Shown here in pieces: positions 53,639 to 61,620 of a stretch of DNA of 64,000 nucleotides. The notes below the pieces were generated by a model. The model was not told where the DNA came from, did no database searches, and worked only from the letters and a program-made list of their open reading frames with translations. Each line of letters begins with the position of its first letter. The stretch's first letter is position 1. This DNA is from CAZGEA01 sp964524515 (GTDB taxonomy: Bacteria; Patescibacteriota; Microgenomatia; UBA8517): contig CAZGEA010000002.1 of NCBI GenBank assembly GCA_964524515.1, positions 124,001 to 188,000 of the forward strand, read 5' to 3'. The position numbers were made by a program, and so were the translations under genes.

Positions 53639-54415
53639 TTAGATCGAGTTATCAGTTAAAAGTTCAGTTATTGTCAAAATTTGTCCTTCTCCGATTTGGC
53701 ACATTACATATACACATTCTTCTTCTCCCGCAGGCAATGTCATCTTTGGTGCTGGAAGCTTAAATAGCTTTTGGGCAAATTTGCGCTTCATCGTTATCCG
53801 GAATAATGTTCCTTGTTTGTAGTGAATTGCTGGTCTTCCAGTTGGATCCATTGCTTCATTTCCTATGGCAAAGTCCAAACTGGAGAATGATAGTTCATTA
53901 TTCCAAGTTCCATCAGCCAGTTTGCGTTCTACTTTCAGTACTCCTTCTACAAGAGTTGGAGCTGAATGAACAAGAATGCTTATTCCCTTTCCACCCAATC
54001 CTTCACATACAGTTGTTAATCCACCAAGTTGTAACATAGTATTTGTCACAGGTACTGTGATTACAGATGGGGGTTGATTGTTTGTTTGAGTTTTTACTTC
54101 AGCCGGTTTCGTCTTTGACCCAGGAGGGCGGCCAACTCTTTTCTTCTCTTCAGGTTTTGTTGGTACTGTATCCCACTCAGCATTTCCGTTATTAATAACT
54201 TTTCCTTCTTGCTTCAGAATTTCCAAGCAACGAGCTACGTCTTGTCTCAATTCTTCAAAAACAGCAGGACCAGCATCAGCGGGAATGAGTATTCCCTTAA
54301 GGCCTGTTGTAATTTGAGATGCAGTCTGTTGAAGATTACTTGTTGCAAGCTCCTCTAAAATTGCGTTGCAAATTTCCTCAGCCGTCAGTTCAGTTACTTT
54401 TTTAAATTCTGGCAT
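53639..54415 (-). CDS. Hypothetical protein with AT-hook-like segment
   Basis: Encodes 258 residues. The N-terminal 85 residues look like a helical winged domain ('EEICNAILEELATSNLQQ', 'CLEILKQEGKVINNGNAEWD'). Then comes a Lys/Pro linker with 'KKRVGRPPGSKTK', an AT-hook-like DNA-minor-groove motif, and a beta-rich C-terminal domain. DNA binding is an inference. GAGGAC precedes the ATG. Confidence 0.65.
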   Translation of the reverse strand: MPEFKKVTELTAEEICNAILEELATSNLQQTASQITTGLKGILIPADAGPAVFEELRQDVARCLEILKQEGKVINNGNAEWDTVPTKPEEKKRVGRPPGSKTKPAEVKTQTNNQPPSVITVPVTNTMLQLGGLTTVCEGLGGKGISILVHSAPTLVEGVLKVERKLADGTWNNELSFSSLDFAIGNEAMDPTGRPAIHYKQGTLFRITMKRKFAQKLFKLPAPKMTLPAGEEECVYVMCQIGEGQILTITELLTDNSI

Positions 54416-54477
54416 CTTGTCCTCGTCGTGAATTATGTAGGTGCTATATCAGCTATTGCTGATGGAGGTATTTTATC

Positions 54478-55224
54478 TTATAGTATGTTGTAAGTCAAAA
54501 GTTTTATTTTATTATTCTCGCTTTCCAAATAGCTAAAATTCCCCAGGTGACTAAAGCCAGTGTTAACATAATTTAATTCTTTATCATATTCAGCCAAATG
54601 AGTATGTCCCATTACAAAAATCTCTGTTTGATGAGAATTTTGAAGCCTTTGCTTTTTATATTTAGTATTTAATAAATCATACAAAAATTTATTATGAATT
54701 TTTTGATATGTATAATATTTTGTTAACCAATCCAAAGGAAGAAGTGGTAGAGTAATCAAATGTAATAATTTGGGATATGGTCTAAATGTATCCATCAAAA
54801 ACCAGGCCAATTTTGAAGATAATAACTGTCCGTGTTCAATGTGAAATTTGTTTTTTCCATGAGTAAGTTTCAATCTATATCCTTGGATTTTGCTAAATAA
54901 ATTAACTCTGTTATCCATTTTCGACAAATCATCATGGTTGCCAAATATGTAAATTGTTTTGTTTTTTAAGATAGGGAAAAGCTGACTCCATTGCGATTTT
55001 ACAAATTTGTCAAAATCAGTTGCAGTATCTGCCCAAAAATCACCATTTATAACAATCAAATCATATTGAGAGAATATCTTTACAAATTCTTCAAATATTT
55101 GCTTGTTAAACTTATGCCCCAAGTGAAGATCGGAAATAATCAGTAATTTTTTATTCTCATCGAGTTTAACCAAAAGACTTTCACTTTTTCTAATATCAAT
55201 TTTTCCCATAATGTTGTCAAACAT
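54478..55224 (-). CDS. Metallophosphoesterase, LpxH/YbbF-like
   Basis: Encodes up to 248 residues; start at 55224 or at the Met at 55209. Metal motifs: 'LIISDLHLGHKF', 'VINGDFWAD', 'IFGNHDDLS', 'HGQ' and 'MGHTHLAEYD'. This resembles UDP-2,3-diacylglucosamine hydrolases, but lipid A genes are not expected here, so the substrate is open. Confidence 0.87.
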   Translation of the reverse strand: MFDNIMGKIDIRKSESLLVKLDENKKLLIISDLHLGHKFNKQIFEEFVKIFSQYDLIVINGDFWADTATDFDKFVKSQWSQLFPILKNKTIYIFGNHDDLSKMDNRVNLFSKIQGYRLKLTHGKNKFHIEHGQLLSSKLAWFLMDTFRPYPKLLHLITLPLLPLDWLTKYYTYQKIHNKFLYDLLNTKYKKQRLQNSHQTEIFVMGHTHLAEYDKELNYVNTGFSHLGNFSYLESENNKIKLLTYNIL

Positions 55225-55294
55225 TATACCAGGAAAACTTTAATTATTGCTATATTTATCCCCACGGGTTATACTATTAGATTTTCTAAAATTT

Positions 55295-55606
55295 ATGGAA
55301 GACGAAACAATGACAATCAATCAAACCGAAGACTTAAAATCTCAGGCACAAAAATTATATGATTTAGGCAAAGAGGCTGATAATGGTGCTTATTTTGATA
55401 ATTTAAAGGCTAAATTTCAAGGCGAGATAAAACAGCCAGTAAGATGTGCCATGTATGCCTTGGAAAATGGGTTTGGCGTGCCTATGAACAATATTCATGA
55501 AGTCCCAAAACAGCTTCGAGGAATTGGCTTTGATGTACCTGACTTAAACGAGCACGAATTAACAGTTTTTCTGTCTGAATTTGGAAATAGAGTGTTAGGT
55601 CTCTAA
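55295..55606 (+). CDS. Hypothetical small protein
   Basis: About 103 residues, soluble, mostly helical ('LKSQAQKLYDLGKEADNG'). No recognised domain. Its 3' end overlaps that of the convergent dcd gene by 12 nt. The Met at 55310 is an alternative start. Confidence 0.6.
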   Translation: MEDETMTINQTEDLKSQAQKLYDLGKEADNGAYFDNLKAKFQGEIKQPVRCAMYALENGFGVPMNNIHEVPKQLRGIGFDVPDLNEHELTVFLSEFGNRVLGL

Positions 55607-56275
55607 ATCTTTCCAAAGCTGTGGAATCATCATATAAGGGTTCCAATTTTTCTCCAAATCCTCTTGGTTTGTTGTATTTTGATATTTACCAGTCTGGGCA
55701 TAATCTGATCCCAGTATATTTCCCACTCTAAAAAAAGTAATTTGTGCAATGGGCTCATCAACCAATAAAATAATGGGGTATTCAAGCCCATTTTGTATCT
55801 CCATTGTCCAACGATTCGTGTATCCCACATCACCCCAACCAGCACATTTGCACACACTTATTCCATTTCGGCCCATCGAGCTTCGAGCTTTCATCATTGT
55901 AGTTATTCCATTTTTTCCACCAATAAACTCTTGAGTGTGTCCAAGTATTAATTCCCCTGGTTTTAAAATTATTATTTGATCATCTTCTTTGAGTCCTTTA
56001 TATTTTTCAACATCAAGTAAATCTGAAGCATTATCAGCCTTTAATGGTTTTCCCCATAAATCATCAACTGATTGACGGCTCCATGGAAAATGAACAAAGT
56101 CCGCTGGTTGTGTTTGCTGTTTGAAGTAATTAGACCCAAGTGTCACATCATAGCTTGAAGTTTTAAGTTGTTCACTGTTATACGGGCTAATTATGATATC
56201 GCCCTTAATTAATGCATCTTCGATTTGCTGATCAGATAATAAACTTTGATTATTTTCTCTTAATTCAGTACTCAT
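55595..56275 (-). CDS. dcd: dCTP deaminase / dUTPase-family protein
   Basis: Encodes 226 residues: 'LLSDQQIEDALIKGDIIISP' at the start, 'YDVTLGSNY', 'ARSSMGRNGISVCKCAGWGD' and 'WTMEIQNGLEYPIIL' (catalytic Glu) are diagnostic. It makes dUTP from dCTP, or dUMP if bifunctional, for dTMP synthesis by the neighbouring ThyX. Confidence 0.92.
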   Translation of the reverse strand: MSTELRENNQSLLSDQQIEDALIKGDIIISPYNSEQLKTSSYDVTLGSNYFKQQTQPADFVHFPWSRQSVDDLWGKPLKADNASDLLDVEKYKGLKEDDQIIILKPGELILGHTQEFIGGKNGITTMMKARSSMGRNGISVCKCAGWGDVGYTNRWTMEIQNGLEYPIILLVDEPIAQITFFRVGNILGSDYAQTGKYQNTTNQEDLEKNWNPYMMIPQLWKDLET

Positions 56276-56292
56276 TTTAATTTAATTAAGTT

Positions 56293-56331
56293 GAGGTGAA
56301 ACTTTTTTTGTATTTCAAAAAATTTCACCTC
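56293..56331 (-). terminator. Hairpin after thyX
   Basis: GAGGTGAAA (56293-56301) and TTTCACCTC (56323-56331), a 9-bp perfect stem just downstream of the thyX stop, on the minus strand. The loop is T-rich, but the run after the stem is weak. Confidence 0.65.
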
Positions 56332-56341
56332 AATCACTCTA

Positions 56342-57361
56342 TCATATTTCCAATTTGAAAATCCGTGGATCTGATCTCTCTTCAATATTTCTTTCAAACC
56401 CTTTTCTGTATTGAACAAATCCTCTGAAATTTCCACACCACCCATATTCAGTGATGATTAGTTTTGAATTTTCATCACTAATTCTAGAATTGGGATAGGT
56501 GTGCGTATAAGTCTCATATTCCATTTCGTTCATTGCTTGTGCAGCATGTTCAAAAGGACTCCAGTGACCATTTTTGATTAGACCTTGAACCATATCAAAG
56601 TCTTTTATGTAATCACTTTTGCCCCCATCAAAAGATTTGTATGAAACTCGCGCACATCGGGCTGTTGCAATAATTCTCTCAAGTTCGCTAGGATTTTTGG
56701 GAGAGTTTGGCTTATCCTCAAGATTCCACAATGCCGAATGTAGCACAACGCTATCAATCTGGTCTCCATAAGGCAAATGCCACTCTCCTGGCTTCAAAAC
56801 ATTTGGCTTTGAAGTATTCAAAGCTTCCAAGATCATCTCTGCAATGATTTGAATTTCAAGCTGAGCTTCACCATGTGCTCGCAATGCTGTAAAGTTTTCC
56901 CATTCAGTAGCAGTCACAATTACTTCGTGCATCATTAAAGGTTCGAGAAACCTATTAACAAGCTGTTTGGAGATTCCCATAATCAGTAACAATCTTGCAA
57001 TAGCCACCAACATGTCACGTGCCATGAGCCAAATATTTTTGATGTTTTCAAATTCTGGCTGATCACTTGTAATCCAATCACTTGCCACCATCTTTTTGTG
57101 TGCTTTTGGAAACATGGTGGGAATAAATGGATTGTTAAGCAAAAAGCCAATTACTGTTTCAATGGGCCTTGCTCGCGATGAGGCGCTATTTTTTGATAGT
57201 AGTCTGTGAGTATTAAATTCAGCCAAAATAATCCTAGGGAAAATCAATCGAAAAGTTGTGATTCGATGATATCCTCCTGGAAAAAGTGATTTATCAACTA
57301 CCACAACACTATCAGCTAAGACTTCAACCAAAAATTGCCCTCTTTGAATTGTTGAACCCAT
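56342..57361 (-). CDS. thyX: Flavin-dependent thymidylate synthase
   Basis: About 339 residues, the longer phage/CPR-type ThyX. 'FNTHRLLSKNSASSRARP' is the equivalent of the RHRxxS flavin/dUMP motif, and 'ARCARVSYKSFDGG' and 'WSPFEHAAQAMN' follow the family pattern. It methylates dUMP using methylene-THF and FADH2. AAAGG lies upstream; ATG at 57370 is an alternative. Confidence 0.92.
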   Translation of the reverse strand: MGSTIQRGQFLVEVLADSVVVVDKSLFPGGYHRITTFRLIFPRIILAEFNTHRLLSKNSASSRARPIETVIGFLLNNPFIPTMFPKAHKKMVASDWITSDQPEFENIKNIWLMARDMLVAIARLLLIMGISKQLVNRFLEPLMMHEVIVTATEWENFTALRAHGEAQLEIQIIAEMILEALNTSKPNVLKPGEWHLPYGDQIDSVVLHSALWNLEDKPNSPKNPSELERIIATARCARVSYKSFDGGKSDYIKDFDMVQGLIKNGHWSPFEHAAQAMNEMEYETYTHTYPNSRISDENSKLIITEYGWCGNFRGFVQYRKGFERNIEERSDPRIFKLEI

Positions 57362-57485
57362 GATACTCATTCCTTTCAATATAAAATGTGCGAATTGCTA
57401 AACTTCTAGACAAGATACTAGGTGATTTTCGTTAAAATTTCTAGTATACAAATATAGACCGCTAGTTCTTTATATAAGGATACAA

Positions 57486-58052
57486 ATGATGGTCAAGGGA
57501 AAACTTGAAGTAATCACAGGCCCGATGTTCTCAGGTAAAACTGAAGAACTAATGAGAAAGATTAGAAGATTAAGAATCGCAAAAAAAGTTGTCTCAGTTT
57601 TCAAGCCAATTATTGATACTCGCTATGATAAAAATAGCTTGGCTTCACATAATGGTCAAAAACTCGAGGCAATTTGTATTACAACTGCATCTGAAATTCT
57701 TCTATGTAGAGATTTAAATGCAAACTCTGTTGCAATCGAGGAAGCTCAATTTTTTGGATCTGATATTCTTGAAGTTGTAAATTACCTGCTGGATCAAGGA
57801 GTTGATGTCATTTGTGCAGGATTAAGCCGTGATTTCTCAGGTCGTCCTTTCGGTTCCATGCCAACGCTTTTAGTAATGGCAGAAGAAATAACCTCTCTCA
57901 GTGCTGTTTGTACTGTTTGCGGTGATGATGCTTATTTCACACAAAGAATAATTGACGGCAAACCAGCCAAAAAAACTGATCCAATTATCCTGGTAGGTGC
58001 AACCGAAAACTACGAAGCTCGTTGTCGTACTCATCATGAAGTTCCAGATTAA
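57486..58052 (+). CDS. tdk: Thymidine kinase
   Basis: Encodes 188 residues: P-loop 'GPMFSGKTEELMRKIRRL', 'AIEEAQFFGSDILEVV' (lid/catalytic Glu) and 'VCTVCGDDAYFTQRI' with a zinc CxxC, partnered by 'YEARCRTHHEV'. Type II (tetrameric) TK for thymidine salvage. ATAAGGAT precedes the ATG. Confidence 0.95.
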   Translation: MMVKGKLEVITGPMFSGKTEELMRKIRRLRIAKKVVSVFKPIIDTRYDKNSLASHNGQKLEAICITTASEILLCRDLNANSVAIEEAQFFGSDILEVVNYLLDQGVDVICAGLSRDFSGRPFGSMPTLLVMAEEITSLSAVCTVCGDDAYFTQRIIDGKPAKKTDPIILVGATENYEARCRTHHEVPD

Positions 58053-58060
58053 TTTCGTTG

Positions 58061-58088
58061 CCCGGAGCAAGACAAACTCTTCTCCGGG
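58061..58088 (+). terminator. Hairpin after tdk
   Basis: CCCGGAG (58061-58067) and CTCCGGG (58082-58088), followed by a T-rich but interrupted tract. Probable terminator. Confidence 0.65.
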
Positions 58089-58120
58089 TATTATATTTGT
58101 GATATATAGTAAAGATATAA

Positions 58121-58699
58121 ATGGGTAAAATTATAGTAATTTATGGTGCTCCAAATTTAGGTAAAACTACTCAAGCCAAATTATTAACTGAAAAATTAAA
58201 TAGTGAGGGGATGTCGTCAGTTTATTTCAAATATCCAATTTATGATTTAGCCCCAACTGGACCAATAATAAACGAAGTTTTGCGCCATGGAAGGCAAATG
58301 GATGATTTAACTCTTCAAACTTTATATGCTCAAAATAGATTTGACCATGAACCAAATTTATTTGATTGGGTTGATAATCGTGGCTTTAATGCAATTTTAG
58401 AAGATTACACAGGAACCGGAATTGCCTGGGGAATTACGAAAGGAATTGATGTTGGAGTTTTAGAAGAAATAAATAAACCTCTAATAAAAGAACATTTATC
58501 AATTTGGCTAGATGGTCAACGATACACTAGTGGAATCGAACGGGGCCATCGATTTGAAAGTGATAGTAATCAATGGGAAAGAGCACGGGCAGTCCATGAG
58601 AATCTTGCCATAAAATATGGCTGGGTAAAAGTTGATGCAAGTCAAAACAAAGAAAATGTAGCAAAAGATATTTGGAATATTGTAAATAAAATTTTTTAA
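58121..58699 (+). CDS. tmk: dTMP kinase-like P-loop nucleotide kinase
   Basis: Encodes 192 residues: P-loop 'YGAPNLGKTTQAKLLTEKL', 'VLRHGRQMDDLTLQTLYAQNR' (the DR-like region ends NR rather than DR) and lid region 'SGIERGHRFES'. Thymidylate kinase phosphorylates dTMP from ThyX or Tdk. The sequence is somewhat divergent, so a related deoxynucleotide kinase is possible. Confidence 0.82.
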   Translation: MGKIIVIYGAPNLGKTTQAKLLTEKLNSEGMSSVYFKYPIYDLAPTGPIINEVLRHGRQMDDLTLQTLYAQNRFDHEPNLFDWVDNRGFNAILEDYTGTGIAWGITKGIDVGVLEEINKPLIKEHLSIWLDGQRYTSGIERGHRFESDSNQWERARAVHENLAIKYGWVKVDASQNKENVAKDIWNIVNKIF

Positions 58700-58717
58700 C
58701 AATATACTTGTCCTGTA

Positions 58718-58942
58718 ATGAGCAGAGAGAAATTTTTGGGTCACATTGATCGTTTTCTGGTAGATAATCCCAACGGTGAAGTTTTTAGGGAAATGATACA
58801 AGACGAAATAAAAGCTCAAACCCTCACTAAAAAAGAAAAAGCTCAAATTTTCAGAAACTTATCAACAAATAGAGGTATAGGAAAGTCACATGGTTCTCAA
58901 TTCAATGCTCCTCACCATCAAGGCAACATGAAAGGAAGTTAA
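58718..58942 (+). CDS. Hypothetical small basic protein
   Basis: Encodes 74 residues between tmk and glyA ('REMIQDEIKAQTLTKKEKAQ'; the tail is Gly/His/Asn rich). Only 2 nt separate it from glyA, so it is probably co-transcribed. No family recognised. Confidence 0.6.
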   Translation: MSREKFLGHIDRFLVDNPNGEVFREMIQDEIKAQTLTKKEKAQIFRNLSTNRGIGKSHGSQFNAPHHQGNMKGS

Positions 58943-58944
58943 TT

Positions 58945-60165
58945 ATGGAAAATCAAATATTAAATTTAATAAAAAAAGAAGAAAAACGACAAATTGAAAC
59001 TTTAATGATGATTCCATCAGAAAATTACACTTATCCAGAAGTAAGACAGGCTGTTGGGTCTGTTTTAATGCACAAATATTCTGAAGGATATCCTAAAAAA
59101 AGATATTACCAAGGAAACAAAATAATTGATGAAGTAGAAGAAATAGCTATTGTTAATGCCAAAAAATTATTCAATGTTCCCCATGCCAATGTTCAAAGCT
59201 ATTCTGGTTCTCCTGCAAATTCTGCGGTCTTAATGGGATTAATTAATCCCGGAGACACAATAATGGGATTAAATCTAGCTTCAGGTGGACATTTAACTCA
59301 TGGACACCCCAATATTACTTTTTCTGGAAAGTTTTTCAAAAGCGTTCAATATGGAGTCAAATCTGATGGTTATATTGATTATGATGAACTTGAAACTCTA
59401 GCTTTTAAAGAAAAGCCAAAATTAATTATTGCAGGATTAACTGCTTATTCCAGAAACTTAGATTGGGCAAGGTTTGCAGATATTTCAAAAAAAGTTAATG
59501 CTTATTTATTGGCTGACATTTCACATATTGCAGGGCTGGTGGCAGGTGGCGCAATTGATTCCCCAGTTGATTTTGTTGATGTAATTACAACTACTACTCA
59601 CAAAACTCTTCGAGGCCCCAGGGGAGCATTGATTATGGTCACTCAAAAGGGAATTGACCGTGATCCAGATATGTCTAAAAAAATCGATCGAGCAGTTTTT
59701 CCAGGCTTGCAAGGCGGCCCTCACAATAATACAACAGCAGGGATTGCAATAGCTTTAGAAAAAGCCAGCACAAAAGAATTTGCAGATTACGCCAAAAACA
59801 CAATCAATAACGCAAAAGTCTTGGCAAAATCATTAATTGATTTTGGTTTTGATCTAATTACAGGTGGCACAGATAACCATTTAATGTTAATTGATTTGAG
59901 GAATAAAAATATTTTAGGTAAAGAAGCGGCAATATTACTCGAAGAAGCAGGGATTGTAGTCAATTACAACGCCGTGCCATTTGATCCTAATCCACCATTT
60001 AATCCCTCAGGAATTAGGCTTGGCACTCCAGCCTTAACTGCTCGTGGAATGGGGGAGAGTGAAATGATTCAAATTGCAAACTGGATTAACGAAATTATTG
60101 AGACAAAGTCAACTGAAAAAATCCAAAACGAAGTAGAAATACTATGCAAAAAATTTCCCATTTAA
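58945..60165 (+). CDS. glyA: Serine hydroxymethyltransferase
   Basis: Encodes 406 residues. 'MIPSENYTYPEVRQAVGSVLMHKYSEGYPKKRYY' region, the PLP Lys in 'TTTTHKTLRGPRG' and 'PGLQGGPHNN' are diagnostic. It makes methylene-THF from serine, feeding ThyX and FolD. GGAAG lies upstream of the ATG. Confidence 0.97.
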   Translation: MENQILNLIKKEEKRQIETLMMIPSENYTYPEVRQAVGSVLMHKYSEGYPKKRYYQGNKIIDEVEEIAIVNAKKLFNVPHANVQSYSGSPANSAVLMGLINPGDTIMGLNLASGGHLTHGHPNITFSGKFFKSVQYGVKSDGYIDYDELETLAFKEKPKLIIAGLTAYSRNLDWARFADISKKVNAYLLADISHIAGLVAGGAIDSPVDFVDVITTTTHKTLRGPRGALIMVTQKGIDRDPDMSKKIDRAVFPGLQGGPHNNTTAGIAIALEKASTKEFADYAKNTINNAKVLAKSLIDFGFDLITGGTDNHLMLIDLRNKNILGKEAAILLEEAGIVVNYNAVPFDPNPPFNPSGIRLGTPALTARGMGESEMIQIANWINEIIETKSTEKIQNEVEILCKKFPI

Positions 60166-60184
60166 CACCTATAACTATTAACTA

Positions 60185-60212
60185 TTGACAAATTGAGTAA
60201 ATGGAATATAAT
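60185..60212 (+). promoter_or_regulatory. Consensus promoter without downstream ORF
   Basis: TTGACA (60185-60190), 16-nt spacer, TATAAT (60207-60212). No credible coding frame follows, so it should drive an RNA beginning near 60219. Confidence 0.82.
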
Positions 60213-60218
60213 ACTTCT

Positions 60219-60990
60219 ACATTGAATTTCGCACATTAAGAAAAGTGATTTTTTCTGTCTCGCATCTTGGTACACAAAATGCTTGTGTACCGCGAGCGAG
60301 GCAGAAAATGTTGACTCTGCGTAAATGCGCAAAAAAAGGCTTCTGCAACCCTCCGTGCGCGAAGATCCCAGGTGCTTTAGTTGAACAAACTTAAGTATTA
60401 TGGCTTTGCTGTTAGGGCTTAGGTACACACATCCCGTTGGATGGGTATCTTGCAGTCGCCAGTTCAAAGCAGTCTTGAGTCCGAAACCTCTAGTTCCGCG
60501 GCGCGACATATCCCGCTGGATACGATTGGTTAGGCAAAGAAAAAACAAGCTGCTTTTATCTAGAGTCGCTGAACCCTTCGGGTTCTAGGTTAGTGCAATT
60601 CATTGCATTAACATTTCAACGCAAATCACACTAGGGATCAAGAAGTACGTCTCGGTTCAGATCAACGCGCCGCGTAGCCTGGAAAAAAAGGTTATCGCAC
60701 GTCCGCGCAAGTTCTGCCCCGCCCGAGACCGCGACTTTTTGATCCCGCCACACTGAAGAGAGGTCCTTCCACGCTGCTTAAAGCACCAGCGCGTCGAGTT
60801 CCGTTTTGGATCTCTCTTCAGTTTTATCGATAATTTCGCTAGCAAGCAACTCAAAAGTTTGTTTACAAATTAAAGTTGTTTTATAGTTTGAGCTTGCTAG
60901 CTTTTCTTTGGCCCGGTCGGAAAAAAAGATTTAGTTTAGAGTTTACCAATAGGTTTACTTTTTACTTAGATTCTTCCGCCCGGGCCTTTT
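60219..60990 (+). ncRNA. Candidate structured non-coding RNA(s), unidentified
   Basis: Starts after the promoter at 60185. Visible hairpins: 60253-60306 (TTCTGTCTCG/CGAGGCAGAA plus inner GGTACACAA/TTGTGTACC), 60634-60746 (GGGATCAA/TTGATCCC and CTCGG-region/CCGAGAC), 60753-60821 (14-bp stem with one G-T pair), 60838-60901 (GCTAGCAAGC/GCTTGCTAGC, followed by TTTTC) and 60910-60986 (GGCCCGG/CCGGGCC plus CGGAA/TTCCG, followed by TTTT). It is richer in G+C than the coding DNA around it. I find no tmRNA, RNase P, SRP or 6S signatures. Exact ends and number of transcripts are uncertain. Confidence 0.6.
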
Positions 60991-61012
60991 GCATTTTTAG
61001 AAAGTCAAATAT

Positions 61013-61040
61013 TTGACAAATCCCATAATGCGTATATAAT
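61013..61040 (+). promoter_or_regulatory. Second consensus promoter without ORF
   Basis: TTGACA (61013-61018), 16-nt spacer, TATAAT (61035-61040). Drives the RNA described next. Confidence 0.82.
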
Positions 61041-61046
61041 ACATTT

Positions 61047-61385
61047 ACTATAAGTTAATTATCGCACCTTACTTATCTTTATAGCTCCTTTTTAACTCAC
61101 AACACTTGTGGCTTAAAAAAGGGCTATAAAAAAATCTCTGAAACACTTTTAGGCGGTATCGCCTCGAGGGACTTCCTCGCTTAAGCCAAACCTTAATAAT
61201 TATTATTAGTGCCGGCTGAAGCAAAGTGTTTTTGGAAAAATCAAGACAATCCAGGAACTTATCGGCTAATTAGCCCCTCCGATAGTTTGCTGGTAGCAGT
61301 TTAGTAAATGGCCTAGGATGTGCAGTTAGAAATTAAATTTATTGAAATAAATTTAACGCACAAACTAGGCCACTCTTTTTTTCTC
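61047..61385 (+). ncRNA. Candidate non-coding RNA of about 330 nt
   Basis: Bounded by a consensus promoter and a terminator. Near the 5' end TATAGC...GCTATA closes a long helix (61080-61130 region). AAACACTTT and AAAGTGTTT then enclose small hairpins such as GGCGGTATCGCC and CGAGGGACTTCCTCG. ATCGG/CCGAT forms a further hairpin. Size is in the tmRNA/RNase P range, but their conserved sequences are not visible. Confidence 0.65.
61307..61380 (+). terminator. Terminator of the 330-nt RNA
   Basis: GGCCTAG and CTAGGCC arms, with inner TGTGC/GCACA pairing and an AAATTTAT/ATAAATTT stem, followed by a run of seven T residues. Confidence 0.75.
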
Positions 61386-61424
61386 CAACTATTTCAATTC
61401 AAATTTTTTTGTGTTATATTACCT

Positions 61425-61595
61425 CTGCGTACTATTACATGCACACACCTCCTCCGGAACAGATGACAAGTCAGTAGTTTGCGGCGTGAATTGTGCACAG
61501 GTTCGAAGTTTGTAGATGGCAACAGTGGGAAGAAAAAGTAGTGAAGTAAACAAATGCATGTAATTGCGCCTTACTTTCTCTTCCCACACTTTTTT
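61425..61595 (+). ncRNA. folD leader or independent small RNA ending in a terminator
   Basis: GTGGGAAGA (61525-61533) pairs with TCTTCCCAC (61579-61587), extended by AAAGTA/TACTTT, and is followed by T6 (61590-61595). Upstream, TTACATGCA (61435-61443) is perfectly complementary to TGCATGTAA (61555-61563) in the terminator loop. The folD ATG is at 61621 with its own -10, so this is either a small RNA or a regulated leader. Confidence 0.6.
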
Positions 61596-61608
61596 CCTCA
61601 ATCTATAT

Positions 61609-61614
61609 TAAAAT
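61609..61614 (+). promoter_or_regulatory. -10 element of folD (leaderless type)
   Basis: TAAAAT ending 6 nt before the folD ATG. Confidence 0.6.
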
Positions 61615-61620
61615 AACACT

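Noticed and set aside
60162..60854. Open frames on both strands in the RNA-rich interval (for example 60162-60548 minus, 60400-60588 plus, 60657-60854 minus)
   Set aside because: No ribosome sites, odd residue composition, and they coincide with strong hairpins; better read as non-coding RNA.
60219..61385. tmRNA, RNase P RNA, SRP RNA or 6S RNA
   Set aside because: I looked for the tRNA-like ends and tag frame, the P4/CR motifs, and the SRP tetraloop region on both strands and found none; sizes alone are not enough.
61419..61601. 60-residue minus-strand frame
   Set aside because: It is the complement of the folD-proximal terminator and leader and has no start signals.
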